Origin: Chryseobacterium sp. OV279
GTDB lineage: Bacteria > Bacteroidota > Bacteroidia > Flavobacteriales > Weeksellaceae
Reading direction: 5' to 3'
DNA length: 64,000 nucleotides
Assembly: GCF_900128945.1 (NCBI RefSeq)
Contig: NZ_FQUD01000001.1
Location: 682,001 to 746,000, forward strand
Shown here: piece by piece, positions 49,947 through 58,592 of the stretch
Layout: each line of letters opens with the position of its first letter
Numbering within the stretch: the stretch's first letter is position 1
Translations under genes and position numbers: made by a program
The notes under the pieces: generated by a model
Told to the model about the DNA's origin: nothing
Seen by the model: the letters and a program-made list of their open reading frames with translations, nothing else
Databases searched by the model: none

Positions 49947-52559
49947 ATGCAGATTTCAGAAAAGTACAATCCACAGGAAACTGAACAGAAATGGTACAAC
50001 TTCTGGATGGAAAACAAATTTTTCCATTCGGAGCCTAATGAGAAACCACCATATACTGTGGTAATTCCTCCGCCAAACGTAACGGGGATATTACACATGG
50101 GACATATGCTGAACAATACCATTCAAGATGTTCTCGTCCGCCGTGCAAGAATGCAGGGCTTTAATGCCTGCTGGATTCCGGGCACAGATCATGCTTCAAT
50201 TGCCACTGAAGCCAAAGTTGTTGCTAAACTGAAGTCTGAAGGGGTCAATAAATCAGATATTACCCGTGAAGAATTCTTAAAACATGCATGGGAATGGACC
50301 GACAAATATGGAGGAACCATCCTTGAGCAGCTGAAAAAGCTGGGATGTTCATGCGACTGGGACAGAACCCGTTTCACCATGGAGGAAAAATTGTCTCAGC
50401 AGGTGATCAAGAGCTTCGTAGACCTATATAATAAAGGAGTCATCTACAGAGGCTACAGAATGGTTAACTGGGACCCGGAAGCAAAAACCAATATCTCCGA
50501 CGAAGAGGTTATATTTAAAGAGCAGAATGGAAAATTATATTTCCTTAAATATAAAATCGAAGGTTCGGAAGAATTTCTTTCCGTAGCAACTACGCGTCCC
50601 GAGACTATTTTCGGGGATACTGCGGTATGCATCAACCCTAATGACGAAAGATATGCTCATCTGAAAGGTAAAAATGTAATCGTACCAATCGTTGGCAGAG
50701 TAATTCCTATCATCGAAGACGAATATGTTGATATTGAATTCGGAACAGGAGCATTGAAAATTACGCCTGCTCACGATACCAATGACTATGAGATCGGGCA
50801 GAAGCATCAGTTGAAAATGATCGATGCTTTGGATGATGATGGTAATCTTAATGAGCACGGTTTACATTATGCAGGTCAAAACAGATTTGATGTAAGAAAG
50901 CAGATCGCGAAAGAACTACAGGAAAAAGATCTTTTACTGAAAGCAGAAGATTACGTAAATAAAGTAGGAACTTCAGAAAGAACAGGTGCCGTTATTGAGC
51001 CTAAAGTTTCTGTTCAGTGGTTCCTGAAAATGTCTGAAATGGCGCCACCGGCTTTAGAAGTAGTAATGAATGATGAGGTTAAATTTTACCCTGAGAAATT
51101 CAAAAATACCTATAAGCACTGGATGGAAAACATCCGTGACTGGAATATTTCCCGTCAGCTTTGGTGGGGGCAGCAGATTCCTGCATTCTACTATGGAGAC
51201 GGAGAAAATGATTTTGTTGTTGCAGAAGATAAATACCAGGCTCTTGTAGTATTAGAAGAACAAAAAGGAATTATTGCAACATTAGAAGATCTACGTCAGG
51301 ACGAAGATGCTCTAGACACATGGTTCTCATCATGGTTATGGCCAATGTCCGTATTCGATGGTCTTCTGGATCCTGAAAATAAAGACATCAATTATTATTA
51401 TCCAACCTCTGACCTGGTAACAGGACCGGATATTATTTTCTTCTGGGTAGCCAGAATGATCATGGCCGGACTGGAATACAAAAAAGAAGTGCCGTTCAAA
51501 AATGTATACTTCACTGGGATTGTAAGAGACAGCCAAAGAAGAAAGATGTCAAAATCTTTAGGTAACTCACCGGATCCGTTGGAATTAATTTCTGAATTTG
51601 GTGCAGATGGGGTTCGTGTTGGAATTTTATTAAGTTCTGCAGCAGGAAATGATTTGCTTTTTGATAAAGATCTGATGTTGCAGGGAAGAAATTTTGCGAC
51701 AAAAATCTGGAACGCTTTCCGATTGATCAATATGTGGAATCATGAAGACAAACCAGCCAATACAGCAGATAAACAAACTATTGAGTGGTTTGAGAGTAAG
51801 CTTAATAAAACCATTGCTGAGATTAATGATCAGTTTGGGAAATTCAGAATTTCGGATGCACTTCATTTAATTTATAAATTAATTTGGGATGATTTCTGCG
51901 GTTGGTATCTGGAAGCTATTAAGCCGAATTACGGAGAAGGGATTTCTAAAGAAGTTTATGATCAAACCATATATTTCTTTGAGGAATTAATGAAATTACT
52001 TCATCCGTTTATGCCTTTCTTAACAGAGGAATTATGGCAGACGATTTCTGAGAGAAGTATTGAAGAGGCATTAATTATTGCTCAACAGAAAAAAGAGGAA
52101 TCATTTAATGAAGACATCATTAAAAACTTTGAAACTGCTGAAGATATCATTTCCGGAATCAGAAATTACCGTCAGACCAAAGGGATTTCTCCTAGAGAAG
52201 CCGTTGAGGTGTATACCGGAGCTTCGGAATTTGCCAATGAAGCCGTAATCAGAAAGCTGGCTAATGTGACTGAAATTCACTTCGGAGAAAAGACAGCGAA
52301 GCCTAGCTTTACATTCCTTGTGGGTGCAACTGAAGTTTCTATTCCTCTAAGTGAAAATTTAGATTTAGCGGAAGAGAAAAAGAAGACAGAAGAAGAAGTT
52401 GCTTATTTAAAAGGATTCCTGATCTCTGTAGACAAGAAGCTTTCCAATGAAAAATTTGTAGCCAATGCCAAGCCTGAAGTTGTAGAAATAGAACGTCAGA
52501 AACAGAAAGATGCTCAGGATAAGATTGCTATTTTAGAAGAGAAGCTGAAAAGTTTGTAA
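49947..52559 (+). CDS. valS: Valine--tRNA ligase
   Basis: An 870-aa class I synthetase. The HIGH motif is HMGH (residues 50-53, in PPNVTGILHMGH) and the KMSKS loop is at 533-537 (RRKMSKSLGNSPDP). The editing domain holds VATTRPETIFGDTAV, and a C-terminal coiled coil (LAEEKKKTEEEVAYLKGFL, RQKQKDAQDKIAILEEKLK) is the ValRS-specific tRNA-binding tail. It charges tRNA-Val in the cytosol. Length is normal and no adjacent gene shares its transcript clearly. Confidence 0.98.
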   Translation: MQISEKYNPQETEQKWYNFWMENKFFHSEPNEKPPYTVVIPPPNVTGILHMGHMLNNTIQDVLVRRARMQGFNACWIPGTDHASIATEAKVVAKLKSEGVNKSDITREEFLKHAWEWTDKYGGTILEQLKKLGCSCDWDRTRFTMEEKLSQQVIKSFVDLYNKGVIYRGYRMVNWDPEAKTNISDEEVIFKEQNGKLYFLKYKIEGSEEFLSVATTRPETIFGDTAVCINPNDERYAHLKGKNVIVPIVGRVIPIIEDEYVDIEFGTGALKITPAHDTNDYEIGQKHQLKMIDALDDDGNLNEHGLHYAGQNRFDVRKQIAKELQEKDLLLKAEDYVNKVGTSERTGAVIEPKVSVQWFLKMSEMAPPALEVVMNDEVKFYPEKFKNTYKHWMENIRDWNISRQLWWGQQIPAFYYGDGENDFVVAEDKYQALVVLEEQKGIIATLEDLRQDEDALDTWFSSWLWPMSVFDGLLDPENKDINYYYPTSDLVTGPDIIFFWVARMIMAGLEYKKEVPFKNVYFTGIVRDSQRRKMSKSLGNSPDPLELISEFGADGVRVGILLSSAAGNDLLFDKDLMLQGRNFATKIWNAFRLINMWNHEDKPANTADKQTIEWFESKLNKTIAEINDQFGKFRISDALHLIYKLIWDDFCGWYLEAIKPNYGEGISKEVYDQTIYFFEELMKLLHPFMPFLTEELWQTISERSIEEALIIAQQKKEESFNEDIIKNFETAEDIISGIRNYRQTKGISPREAVEVYTGASEFANEAVIRKLANVTEIHFGEKTAKPSFTFLVGATEVSIPLSENLDLAEEKKKTEEEVAYLKGFLISVDKKLSNEKFVANAKPEVVEIERQKQKDAQDKIAILEEKLKSL

Positions 52560-52590
52560 ATTTAAAAGATAGACAGTAAGTTTGTCGGAA

Positions 52591-52998
52591 TGTCAGGCTG
52601 AGCACAGATAGAAAATCTGCGAACGAAAGTTCACGAAGCCTGATATCTTAGAATGAAACAATATTTTGTCTATATTTTAAAATGTTCCGACGGCTCTTAT
52701 TATACAGGAGTTACCAGTGATATTGAAGCCAGATTAGCTCAACATCAGTCTGGAAAATTTCCTGAAAGCTATACTCACAAAAGAAGACCGGTTCAACTAG
52801 TCTTCTTTTGTGAATTTAATGACATTATTCAGGCTATTTTATTTGAAAAACAGGTAAAAGGCTGGAGTCGAAAGAAAAAAGAAGCCATTATTAATGATAA
52901 TTGGGAGAAGTTGAAAGAATTATCGGTTTGTCAAAATAAAAGTCATTCTGATAATTTTGAGCAAGATAAAAAAGGCTTCGACTCCGCTCAGCCTGACA
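52591..52998. mobile_element. GIY-YIG gene flanked by 13-bp inverted repeats (possible small mobile or REP-like unit)
   Basis: TGTCAGGCTGAGC (52591-52603) and GCTCAGCCTGACA (52986-52998) are perfect inverted repeats around the nuclease gene. Inner CGAAGCC (about 52632) and GGCTTCG (about 52974) extend the symmetry. The right repeat is inside the 3' end of the nuclease gene and encodes its KGFDSAQPDS tail. Confidence 0.5.
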
Positions 52999-53018
52999 GT
53001 TTAAATAACGAAAATTAA
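52653..53018 (+). CDS. GIY-YIG nuclease family protein (UvrC/Slx1-like single domain)
   Basis: A 121-aa protein. The GIY-YIG signature reads YVYILKCSDGSYYTGVTSDIEARLAQH, with the YVY...YTG pattern (residues 5-19) and the catalytic Arg in ARLAQH. After it come an RPVQLVFFCEF strand and AILFEKQVKGWSRKKKEAIIN, where Glu acts as metal ligand. Stand-alone members are presumed endonucleases acting on branched or damaged DNA. The last ~20 residues are encoded by a dispersed repeat and probably were added to the domain. The stop overlaps the next start region closely (53018/53019). Confidence 0.85.
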   Translation: MKQYFVYILKCSDGSYYTGVTSDIEARLAQHQSGKFPESYTHKRRPVQLVFFCEFNDIIQAILFEKQVKGWSRKKKEAIINDNWEKLKELSVCQNKSHSDNFEQDKKGFDSAQPDSLNNEN

Positions 53019-53654
53019 ATGACACACATAGACAACATAAAAAAACTATTCTCAAAAAACTTCGTAGAAAGCCCTTTACTGGAAAGCTTCGAAGTAGGGA
53101 AACTCTATCTTTCAAGTGGAAAGCTCGTGGCTTGTGATCCTTTGATCACGAATGATATGCAGGCTTTCACGACAGAATTTCCGAAAGGAGATTTTTCTGT
53201 TTTACTACATAAAGAAAGAGAAAGCAACTGTGTCGCGTATGCAGAAGTTATTTTCAGCACTGCGGAAATCGTAAAATGGGAAATGGCTGTGACTGCAGGA
53301 CAGAATGTGAAGGATCTCGGAGAAGAAGAAATCTTCGGATATCCCGTAGAAAGCGGGATGGGATGTCTTATGGATGTAGATACCCAAAACAGTCTGAACG
53401 AACTTGAAAAGAGACTTTATCACAGCAAAGGAGCAGATTTCATGGGAATCTATGAAGAATTTTTCCATGAGTATTTCTTTGACGAAAAAGGAGCTATCGA
53501 TCAGTATGCATTCCTGAAGCCGGCTGATGATCATCCCGGAACTATTTTCGCCTTTGAAACAGGATACGGTGAAGGTTTTTATGCAAGTTATATTGCTTAC
53601 GATAAAGATCACAAGCCTGTGAAGATAATTACCGAATTTATTGAGATAAGTTAA
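53019..53654 (+). CDS. DUF4241 domain-containing protein
   Basis: A 211-aa cytosolic protein. The order GKLVACDPLI, FPKGDFSVLLH, FSTAEIVKWEMAV, FGYPVESGMGCLMD, then TIFAFETGYGEGFYASYIAYD matches the DUF4241 family, whose function is unknown. In some bacteria such proteins sit near polymorphic-toxin immunity genes, but no toxin gene is visible here. It begins immediately after the GIY-YIG stop. Confidence 0.72.
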   Translation: MTHIDNIKKLFSKNFVESPLLESFEVGKLYLSSGKLVACDPLITNDMQAFTTEFPKGDFSVLLHKERESNCVAYAEVIFSTAEIVKWEMAVTAGQNVKDLGEEEIFGYPVESGMGCLMDVDTQNSLNELEKRLYHSKGADFMGIYEEFFHEYFFDEKGAIDQYAFLKPADDHPGTIFAFETGYGEGFYASYIAYDKDHKPVKIITEFIEIS

Positions 53655-53664
53655 TTAAATTAGT

Positions 53665-53672
53665 TATTTTTG
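53665..53672 (+). promoter_or_regulatory. TAnnTTTG -7 promoter box of the PfkB kinase gene
   Basis: TATTTTTG, 47 bp before the ATG at 53720. Confidence 0.5.
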
Positions 53673-53719
53673 AAACTTAGTTTTTTGAATACAATATATT
53701 AAGCTAACATAAAACACCA

Positions 53720-54610
53720 ATGAAATTCTCATCAGAACAACCCAAAATTATTGTTGTAGGAAGCTCTTCCATCGATCTGGTTTTAGAGACCGAAAAAATA
53801 CCACAGCCGAATGAAACGGTTTTAGCCGTAAACTCAGACAGCTATTTTGGAGGAAAAGGAGCCAATCAGGCGGTAGGAACTGCAAGATTGGGAGCCAGCG
53901 TTTATTTTATCGGATGTGTGGGGATGGATCCTTTGGGACAGCAGATCATGAGAAATCTGGTAGGTGAAAACGTTAATGTAGGTTTCGTTCATGAAACGGA
54001 TGCCGAATCTACGGGAACAGCCTATGTAACCACCAGCCACGGAAATGCAGCTATTGTAGTGGTTCCGGCAGCCAATAAACGTCTCAGCATACAACATATA
54101 GAAGAAGCCGATCGTTATTTTCATACGGTAGACCTGATTTTGGTTCAGCTTGAAGTCGCCATGGAAGTGGTGGAATACACCATCAGAAAAGCCAAGAAAT
54201 ACGGTAAAAAAGTGGGACTTTATGCCTCGCCTGCTATGAAAATCAGTGAAGGAATTATTGAGATGGTAGATTTCATTGTAGCAAAAAGCAGCGAGCTTCA
54301 TACCGTTTTCGGAGAGGAAAAAAGAGAAGAAATTCTTAAAAAATATTTCAACAAGGTTTTTGTAAGAGACGATACCAATTCTACGATCTATTTTGACGGT
54401 ACGGAAATGAAGTACTTTAGAAATGACAAAGATGAAACGGTTTACAAAATGGGAATGGGAGACGCTTTTACTTCAGGATTTGCCGTAGCACTCTGCCATG
54501 GAAACTCAGTAGAGGAGTGTGTGAAATTCGGGAATGAAGTTTCTTCGAGGGTTTCCGGAGGGAAAGGTTCACAGACCGGTCTTCCGAGAATGTCGGATTT
54601 CTTTTCCTAA
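53720..54610 (+). CDS. PfkB family carbohydrate kinase (ribokinase-like)
   Basis: A 296-aa kinase. The substrate motif GGKGANQAVGTARLGA (about residues 41-56) is the PfkB signature 1 as in ribokinase. Signature 2 is the GMGDAFTSGFAV stretch near residue 250, where the normal GAGDAF is GMGDAF. The catalytic Asp is therefore kept. By family it phosphorylates a sugar such as ribose or a nucleoside; which one is not shown. It is the first of a plus-strand run with the hydrolase and HD genes. Confidence 0.88.
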   Translation: MKFSSEQPKIIVVGSSSIDLVLETEKIPQPNETVLAVNSDSYFGGKGANQAVGTARLGASVYFIGCVGMDPLGQQIMRNLVGENVNVGFVHETDAESTGTAYVTTSHGNAAIVVVPAANKRLSIQHIEEADRYFHTVDLILVQLEVAMEVVEYTIRKAKKYGKKVGLYASPAMKISEGIIEMVDFIVAKSSELHTVFGEEKREEILKKYFNKVFVRDDTNSTIYFDGTEMKYFRNDKDETVYKMGMGDAFTSGFAVALCHGNSVEECVKFGNEVSSRVSGGKGSQTGLPRMSDFFS

Positions 54611-54700
54611 AGCTATTTACCACATATCGAAAGTCAGAAACTTAACATAAAAATATAAGTAAAATCTCCACTTTTATAGTGGATTTTTTCTTTTTACCCT

Positions 54701-55543
54701 ATGGAAAAACTGGAACTCATTACAAAAGATCAGGTGTCGCTGGCGGTTCATCTTTTCAGACCTGAAAAAAGCAACGGAAAACTGCTTCTGATCAATTCGG
54801 CGACGGGTGTGAAGCAGCAGGTGTATTTCTCATTTGCCCGTTTTTTTTCAGAAAAAGGATTTACCGTCATCGCTTATGATTACAGAGGAATAGGGCTTTC
54901 AAAACCTGAAAACATGAAAGGTTTTAAAGCGTCTATGAGGATCTGGGGTTCCGAAGACTACAAAACCCTTACCCAATATATTAAAAAGGAATTTTCAGAC
55001 TATAAGAAGTACTGTCTGGGACATTCCGTGGGTGCATTGATTCTGGGAATGAATGAAGATTCTGAAATGTTCGACGAATTTATTTTCGTGGGAACCCAGA
55101 ATGCATTTGTCGGAAACCTGAAATGGAAGACAAAAATAGAAGCTTATCTCGGATTTGGAATTGTTCAGCCTTTAACTACCGGATTATTAGGGTATTTTCC
55201 GGCCAATTGGTTTGGGCTCGGAGAAAGTCTTCCAAAAAATTGCGCATATGACTGGAGAACCTTAATTTTAAACAGGAAATCAACCAACAGACTGTTGGAG
55301 AAAATTGATGACTATTCTAAAAATCTGACGCAAAAAGTATTTGTAATCCGGGCAGAAGATGATGTGTGGCTGACTGAAAAAGGAGTATTAAGTCTTTTGA
55401 ATACTACCTATCCCAATCTTAAACCTTCCTACAGGCTGGTAAAAACATCTGAATCCGACAAAAAAGAAATAGGACACGTCAATTTTTTTAGAAGTTATAA
55501 TAAAAAACTCTGGAATATTATTTTAAACGAATTGACAGCTTAA
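54701..55543 (+). CDS. Alpha/beta-hydrolase (S33-like serine hydrolase)
   Basis: A 280-aa cytosolic protein. The nucleophile elbow GHSVGALILG (Ser near 110) and the preceding YDYRGIGLS oxyanion segment define the fold; a late Asp (VIRAEDDVWL) and His (IGHVNFF) complete the triad. Residues about 125-215 carry the cap. The start of the next gene overlaps its stop by one base (TAATG), so the two are translationally coupled. Substrate unknown. Confidence 0.85.
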   Translation: MEKLELITKDQVSLAVHLFRPEKSNGKLLLINSATGVKQQVYFSFARFFSEKGFTVIAYDYRGIGLSKPENMKGFKASMRIWGSEDYKTLTQYIKKEFSDYKKYCLGHSVGALILGMNEDSEMFDEFIFVGTQNAFVGNLKWKTKIEAYLGFGIVQPLTTGLLGYFPANWFGLGESLPKNCAYDWRTLILNRKSTNRLLEKIDDYSKNLTQKVFVIRAEDDVWLTEKGVLSLLNTTYPNLKPSYRLVKTSESDKKEIGHVNFFRSYNKKLWNIILNELTA

Positions 55544-56187
55544 TGAAAAGTACGATCGAAAACACCGTAGCATTTGTAAAAGAAAAATTAGAAGGTGCTG
55601 AAGCAGGACATGACTGGTACCACATCGAAAGAGTATGGAAACTGTCCAGGAAAATAGCAGAAACAGAAAACTGTAATCAGGAAGTGGTAGAACTTTCCGC
55701 TTTGCTGCATGATATTGCAGATCCGAAGTTTCATAACGGAGACGAAACCATCGCTCCCAAAATAGCAAGAGAATTCCTGGAAGAACAGCAGGTTTCGGAG
55801 GAGGTGATAGAGCAGGTATTATTTATCATTAAAAATATTTCGTTTAAAAACAGAGGTGAGGCTCCGGCTGAACTGCCTATTGAGCTCAAAATTGTACAGG
55901 ATGCCGACCGTATCGATGCCATCGGGGCTATCGGAATCGGGAGAACATTCAATTTCGGAGGGTTTAAAAATAATCCGATGTATGATCCGGAAATTCAGCC
56001 CAGCCTGAATATGTCTAAAGATGAATATAAAAAATCCAACGGCACCACGATCAATCATTTCTACGAAAAACTTCTGCTTTTGAAGGATCTGATGAATACA
56101 GAGAAAGGGAAAGAGATCGCTCAGCAAAGGCATGATTATATGCTGGGATTCCTCGATCAGTTTTTCAAAGAATGGAATGTTGATTAA
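55543..56187 (+). CDS. HD domain phosphohydrolase
   Basis: A 214-aa protein of the YedJ-like HD group. Metal ligands are H27 in HDWYHIERV, the HD pair H56-D57 in LLHDIADPKF, and the late aspartate in QDADRIDAIGAIGIGRTF. These enzymes hydrolyse phosphomonoesters or nucleotides; the substrate is not known. It is coupled to the alpha/beta-hydrolase by a one-base overlap. Confidence 0.9.
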   Translation: MKSTIENTVAFVKEKLEGAEAGHDWYHIERVWKLSRKIAETENCNQEVVELSALLHDIADPKFHNGDETIAPKIAREFLEEQQVSEEVIEQVLFIIKNISFKNRGEAPAELPIELKIVQDADRIDAIGAIGIGRTFNFGGFKNNPMYDPEIQPSLNMSKDEYKKSNGTTINHFYEKLLLLKDLMNTEKGKEIAQQRHDYMLGFLDQFFKEWNVD

Positions 56188-56214
56188 CCTTCTTTCCGAA
56201 AAATCTTAAATCAG

Positions 56215-56222
56215 TATCTTTG
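56215..56222 (+). promoter_or_regulatory. TAnnTTTG box 4 bp before a start codon
   Basis: TATCTTTG, then CAGT, then ATG at 56227: the same geometry as at 22146-22158. Confidence 0.5.
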
Positions 56223-56226
56223 CAGT

Positions 56227-56820
56227 ATGGTATTTATCATTTTTGTTATCTTCTGGGCTAGTGTGCTTTCTTTGATTTTGTATAAAGTGAAATCAGGAAG
56301 GGTGGCAAAATGGGCAAAACTGTTCCGTATCCTCACATTGGTTTTTTCAATCTCTATTTTTACCTACTGGTTCATCCAAAAAAGTGCGGTAAGTTTTGTA
56401 GATAATTCGGTAGGGCTACAGGTGGTCAATAAACTTCCCCAAACCCTGGACTTTTATCTCATCAAAGTAGACAGCGCTAAAAACGGAGTTCTGGAACCTA
56501 AGCATATCGGAAAAATACGTCCGGAATATTACAGAATAGAATATCTTAAAATGGATAAGTCCGATGAATATTGGATTATAGGGTATCTGGGTAAAAAGAA
56601 CATGGTGTATTTCTCCCAACACGCCGTTCCGAACAAAAATATTGACCAGATTGTAGAAGTTCAAAACTATATCAATCAAAGTGTAAAACTTTCCGAGGCC
56701 GCAAAAAAAGAAGTAGATGCATACAATTACGAAAATGCTAAATTGGGAATCTGGGTGTCCTTAGATTTCTTGCTTCTGTTTCTGAACCTCGTCCTTTTAT
56801 TGAGAAAAAACAAGCATTAA
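56227..56820 (+). CDS. Membrane protein of unknown function
   Basis: A 197-aa protein with three hydrophobic segments (FIIFVIFWASVLSLILYKV, LFRILTLVFSISIFTYWFI, LGIWVSLDFLLLFLNLVLLL). A periplasmic domain of about 110 residues lies between the second and third (LQVVNKLPQTLDFYLIKVD, YFSQHAVPNKNIDQIVEV). Family not recognised. It has its own promoter box and ends before an inverted repeat shared with the convergent 76-aa gene. Confidence 0.65.
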   Translation: MVFIIFVIFWASVLSLILYKVKSGRVAKWAKLFRILTLVFSISIFTYWFIQKSAVSFVDNSVGLQVVNKLPQTLDFYLIKVDSAKNGVLEPKHIGKIRPEYYRIEYLKMDKSDEYWIIGYLGKKNMVYFSQHAVPNKNIDQIVEVQNYINQSVKLSEAAKKEVDAYNYENAKLGIWVSLDFLLLFLNLVLLLRKNKH

Positions 56821-56827
56821 GCAATGG

Positions 56828-56869
56828 GCAATGAGTAATAATAAAACAATTGATACTATTACTCATTGC
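56828..56869. terminator. Inverted repeat between convergent genes (bidirectional terminator or repeat)
   Basis: GCAATGAGTAATA (56828-56840) and TATTACTCATTGC (56857-56869), perfect 13-bp arms with a 16-nt loop. It uses the same words as the tandem repeat at 26170-26208. No T tract follows. Confidence 0.45.
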
Positions 56870-56895
56870 TTATTACTCATTTCCCATAGATTTTA

Positions 56896-57126
56896 TCAAG
56901 GATAGTCCAGAATCTGCATCACCTGCTCCTTAAATTCTTCAGGACAGTTTTTAATCAGTTTATCTTTATTCTGTTTGTTGATCTGATGGGGCTCCAGCCA
57001 TTCGGTGCGGTTGGCGCTCAGGCTGTGATTATCATAGACTCTTTTTATTCTATGATCTTCGTAAAACGTATATTCATCACCGAGCCAGGTGCTGGTAATG
57101 CTTATCGTGCAAATTTCTTTTTCCAT
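56896..57126 (-). CDS. Small hypothetical protein, family not recognised
   Basis: A 76-aa protein (EKEICTISITSTWLGDEYTFYED..., then QINKQNKDKLIKN). It has no signal peptide or membrane segment. Reading frame and codon use are consistent with a gene, but no family is known to me. It stands alone on the minus strand, convergent with the membrane-protein gene. Confidence 0.5.
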   Translation of the reverse strand: MEKEICTISITSTWLGDEYTFYEDHRIKRVYDNHSLSANRTEWLEPHQINKQNKDKLIKNCPEEFKEQVMQILDYP

Positions 57127-57344
57127 GACATTTTGTATTTTAAAAATACTGTGCCCTCTATATGGGCAGCAGTATATCCTAAGATACTAAATTTTTTCTA
57201 CAAAAACAGTTTTTTAGGTGTCTTTTTGTAAGTGTGACTGAAAAGGTAGGGATGCCGGTCTGAGAGTCGGAAGGTTTTAGAGTCTGAGAATTTCAGGGAT
57301 TCAGCGTTGGGAATTGTGAATCCGGAAACAGTGTCCGAATGACA

Positions 57345-57500
57345 AATATCTGGTGGCTAAGGCTCCCAAAGCCACCAGTACTACGATCTAAAAGTCTCGT
57401 ATCTGAAATCTAAAATCTTGCATCTTGGCCCTTGTATCTTGAATCTTGTATCTACCATTCACTATTCACTTGCAAAGCAAAATTCACCATTGACATCTAA
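57345..57500. repeat. Inverted copy of the dispersed repeat abutting the DUF72 stop codon
   Basis: From 57386 to 57500 runs the reverse complement of the 1333-1520 element: ATCTGAAATCTAAAATCTTG steps, then CATTCACTATTCACTTGCAA and AAATTCACCATTGACATCTA. The last bases overlap the DUF72 stop. Just before it CTGGTGGCT (57350-57358) and AGCCACCAG (57370-57378) form a 9-bp hairpin. No gene was seen between 57126 and 57497. Confidence 0.7.
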
Positions 57501-58387
57501 AATAACGTCCCATTATTATCAGTCGCCATTTGCGGAATATGAATATCCGTTTTCCAGTCCTCATTCATCTTTTTAATGAAATAGGCGGAAAGCAACGGTG
57601 ATGCTTTTTCAATATTCTGGTGAACAAAGAAATAGACGTTCTGAAGTCCTTCTTTTTTCCATTTGGTCAGGTGTTTCATCCAGTCATCCAGTCTTTCATA
57701 ATCACTTTCGGCATTGGCGCCTACGTAGCGGATGAAGGCATTGGGCGTGGTAAGACGCATATGGAGCATATCTCTTCTTCCTGCCGTATCTACGATGATA
57801 TTGGTGATATTGTTAGCTTCAAAAAGCTCACAGGTTGTATTGAAAACTTCCTCATCAGTGAACCATTCGGTGTTGCGGAGCTCGATGGCTAAAGGAACTT
57901 CTTTAGGCCAGTCTTTGACAAATTTCTCCAGCCTGTCATAATCTTTCGGTTTAAAATTATCATGAAGCTGCAGAAAAGCCATTCCCAGTTTATCATCAAA
58001 ATTCATCACTGCCGATGCGAAATTGGTCACCGGTTCTGTCACATCAATCAATCTTCTGAAGTGGGAAACCGTGTTGGTGATCTTCGGGAAGAATTTAAAA
58101 TTTTCCGGTGTTTTTTCTTTCCAGACTTCCACCTGTTCCGGGGTCGGCATTCCGTAAAAAGTAGCGTTCAGTTCAATAGAATTAAACTGTTTTGCGTAAT
58201 ATGTCAATTCGTCTTTGGTTCCTTTAGGGTAAAATCCTTTAAGGTCTGTTTTATTCCATTTAGCACATCCTATGGAAATATTTTCCAGTCCTTTTTTATT
58301 TTGACTTAAAATTTCTTTGGTTCTGGCATGGTCTTTAGGAAGTGTAAAATCTATTTTTGACGGGTCTTCTACTTGTCCGAATTTCAT
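57497..58387 (-). CDS. DUF72 domain-containing protein
   Basis: A 296-aa protein with start MKFGQVEDPSKIDFTLP at 58387; the frame to 58420 adds eleven residues and was rejected. The DUF72 TIM-barrel marks are ISIGCAKWNKTDLKGFYPKGT, LTYYAKQFNSIELNATFYG, PENFKFFPKITNTVSH, MAFLQLHDNF, PLAIELRNTEWFTDEEVF and NVYFFVHQN. The family's activity is not established. The dispersed repeat abuts its stop codon. Confidence 0.9.
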   Translation of the reverse strand: MKFGQVEDPSKIDFTLPKDHARTKEILSQNKKGLENISIGCAKWNKTDLKGFYPKGTKDELTYYAKQFNSIELNATFYGMPTPEQVEVWKEKTPENFKFFPKITNTVSHFRRLIDVTEPVTNFASAVMNFDDKLGMAFLQLHDNFKPKDYDRLEKFVKDWPKEVPLAIELRNTEWFTDEEVFNTTCELFEANNITNIIVDTAGRRDMLHMRLTTPNAFIRYVGANAESDYERLDDWMKHLTKWKKEGLQNVYFFVHQNIEKASPLLSAYFIKKMNEDWKTDIHIPQMATDNNGTLF

Positions 58388-58592
58388 ATTAAATGATTTT
58401 ATTTTTTTAAAATTAAGCATTTTTTGCCGATCTGTGCAGGAATTGAGTCTAAATTCTTTACCCTTTAAGGAGTGGTTTATTAAGTTTTTTTTAAGGAAAT
58501 ATTAAACATTCATTTACACAATGTTAATTCTATGTTACCACACTTGATATTTCTGAGATCTAATTTTACTCCCGAATTGTAACAATAAAATC

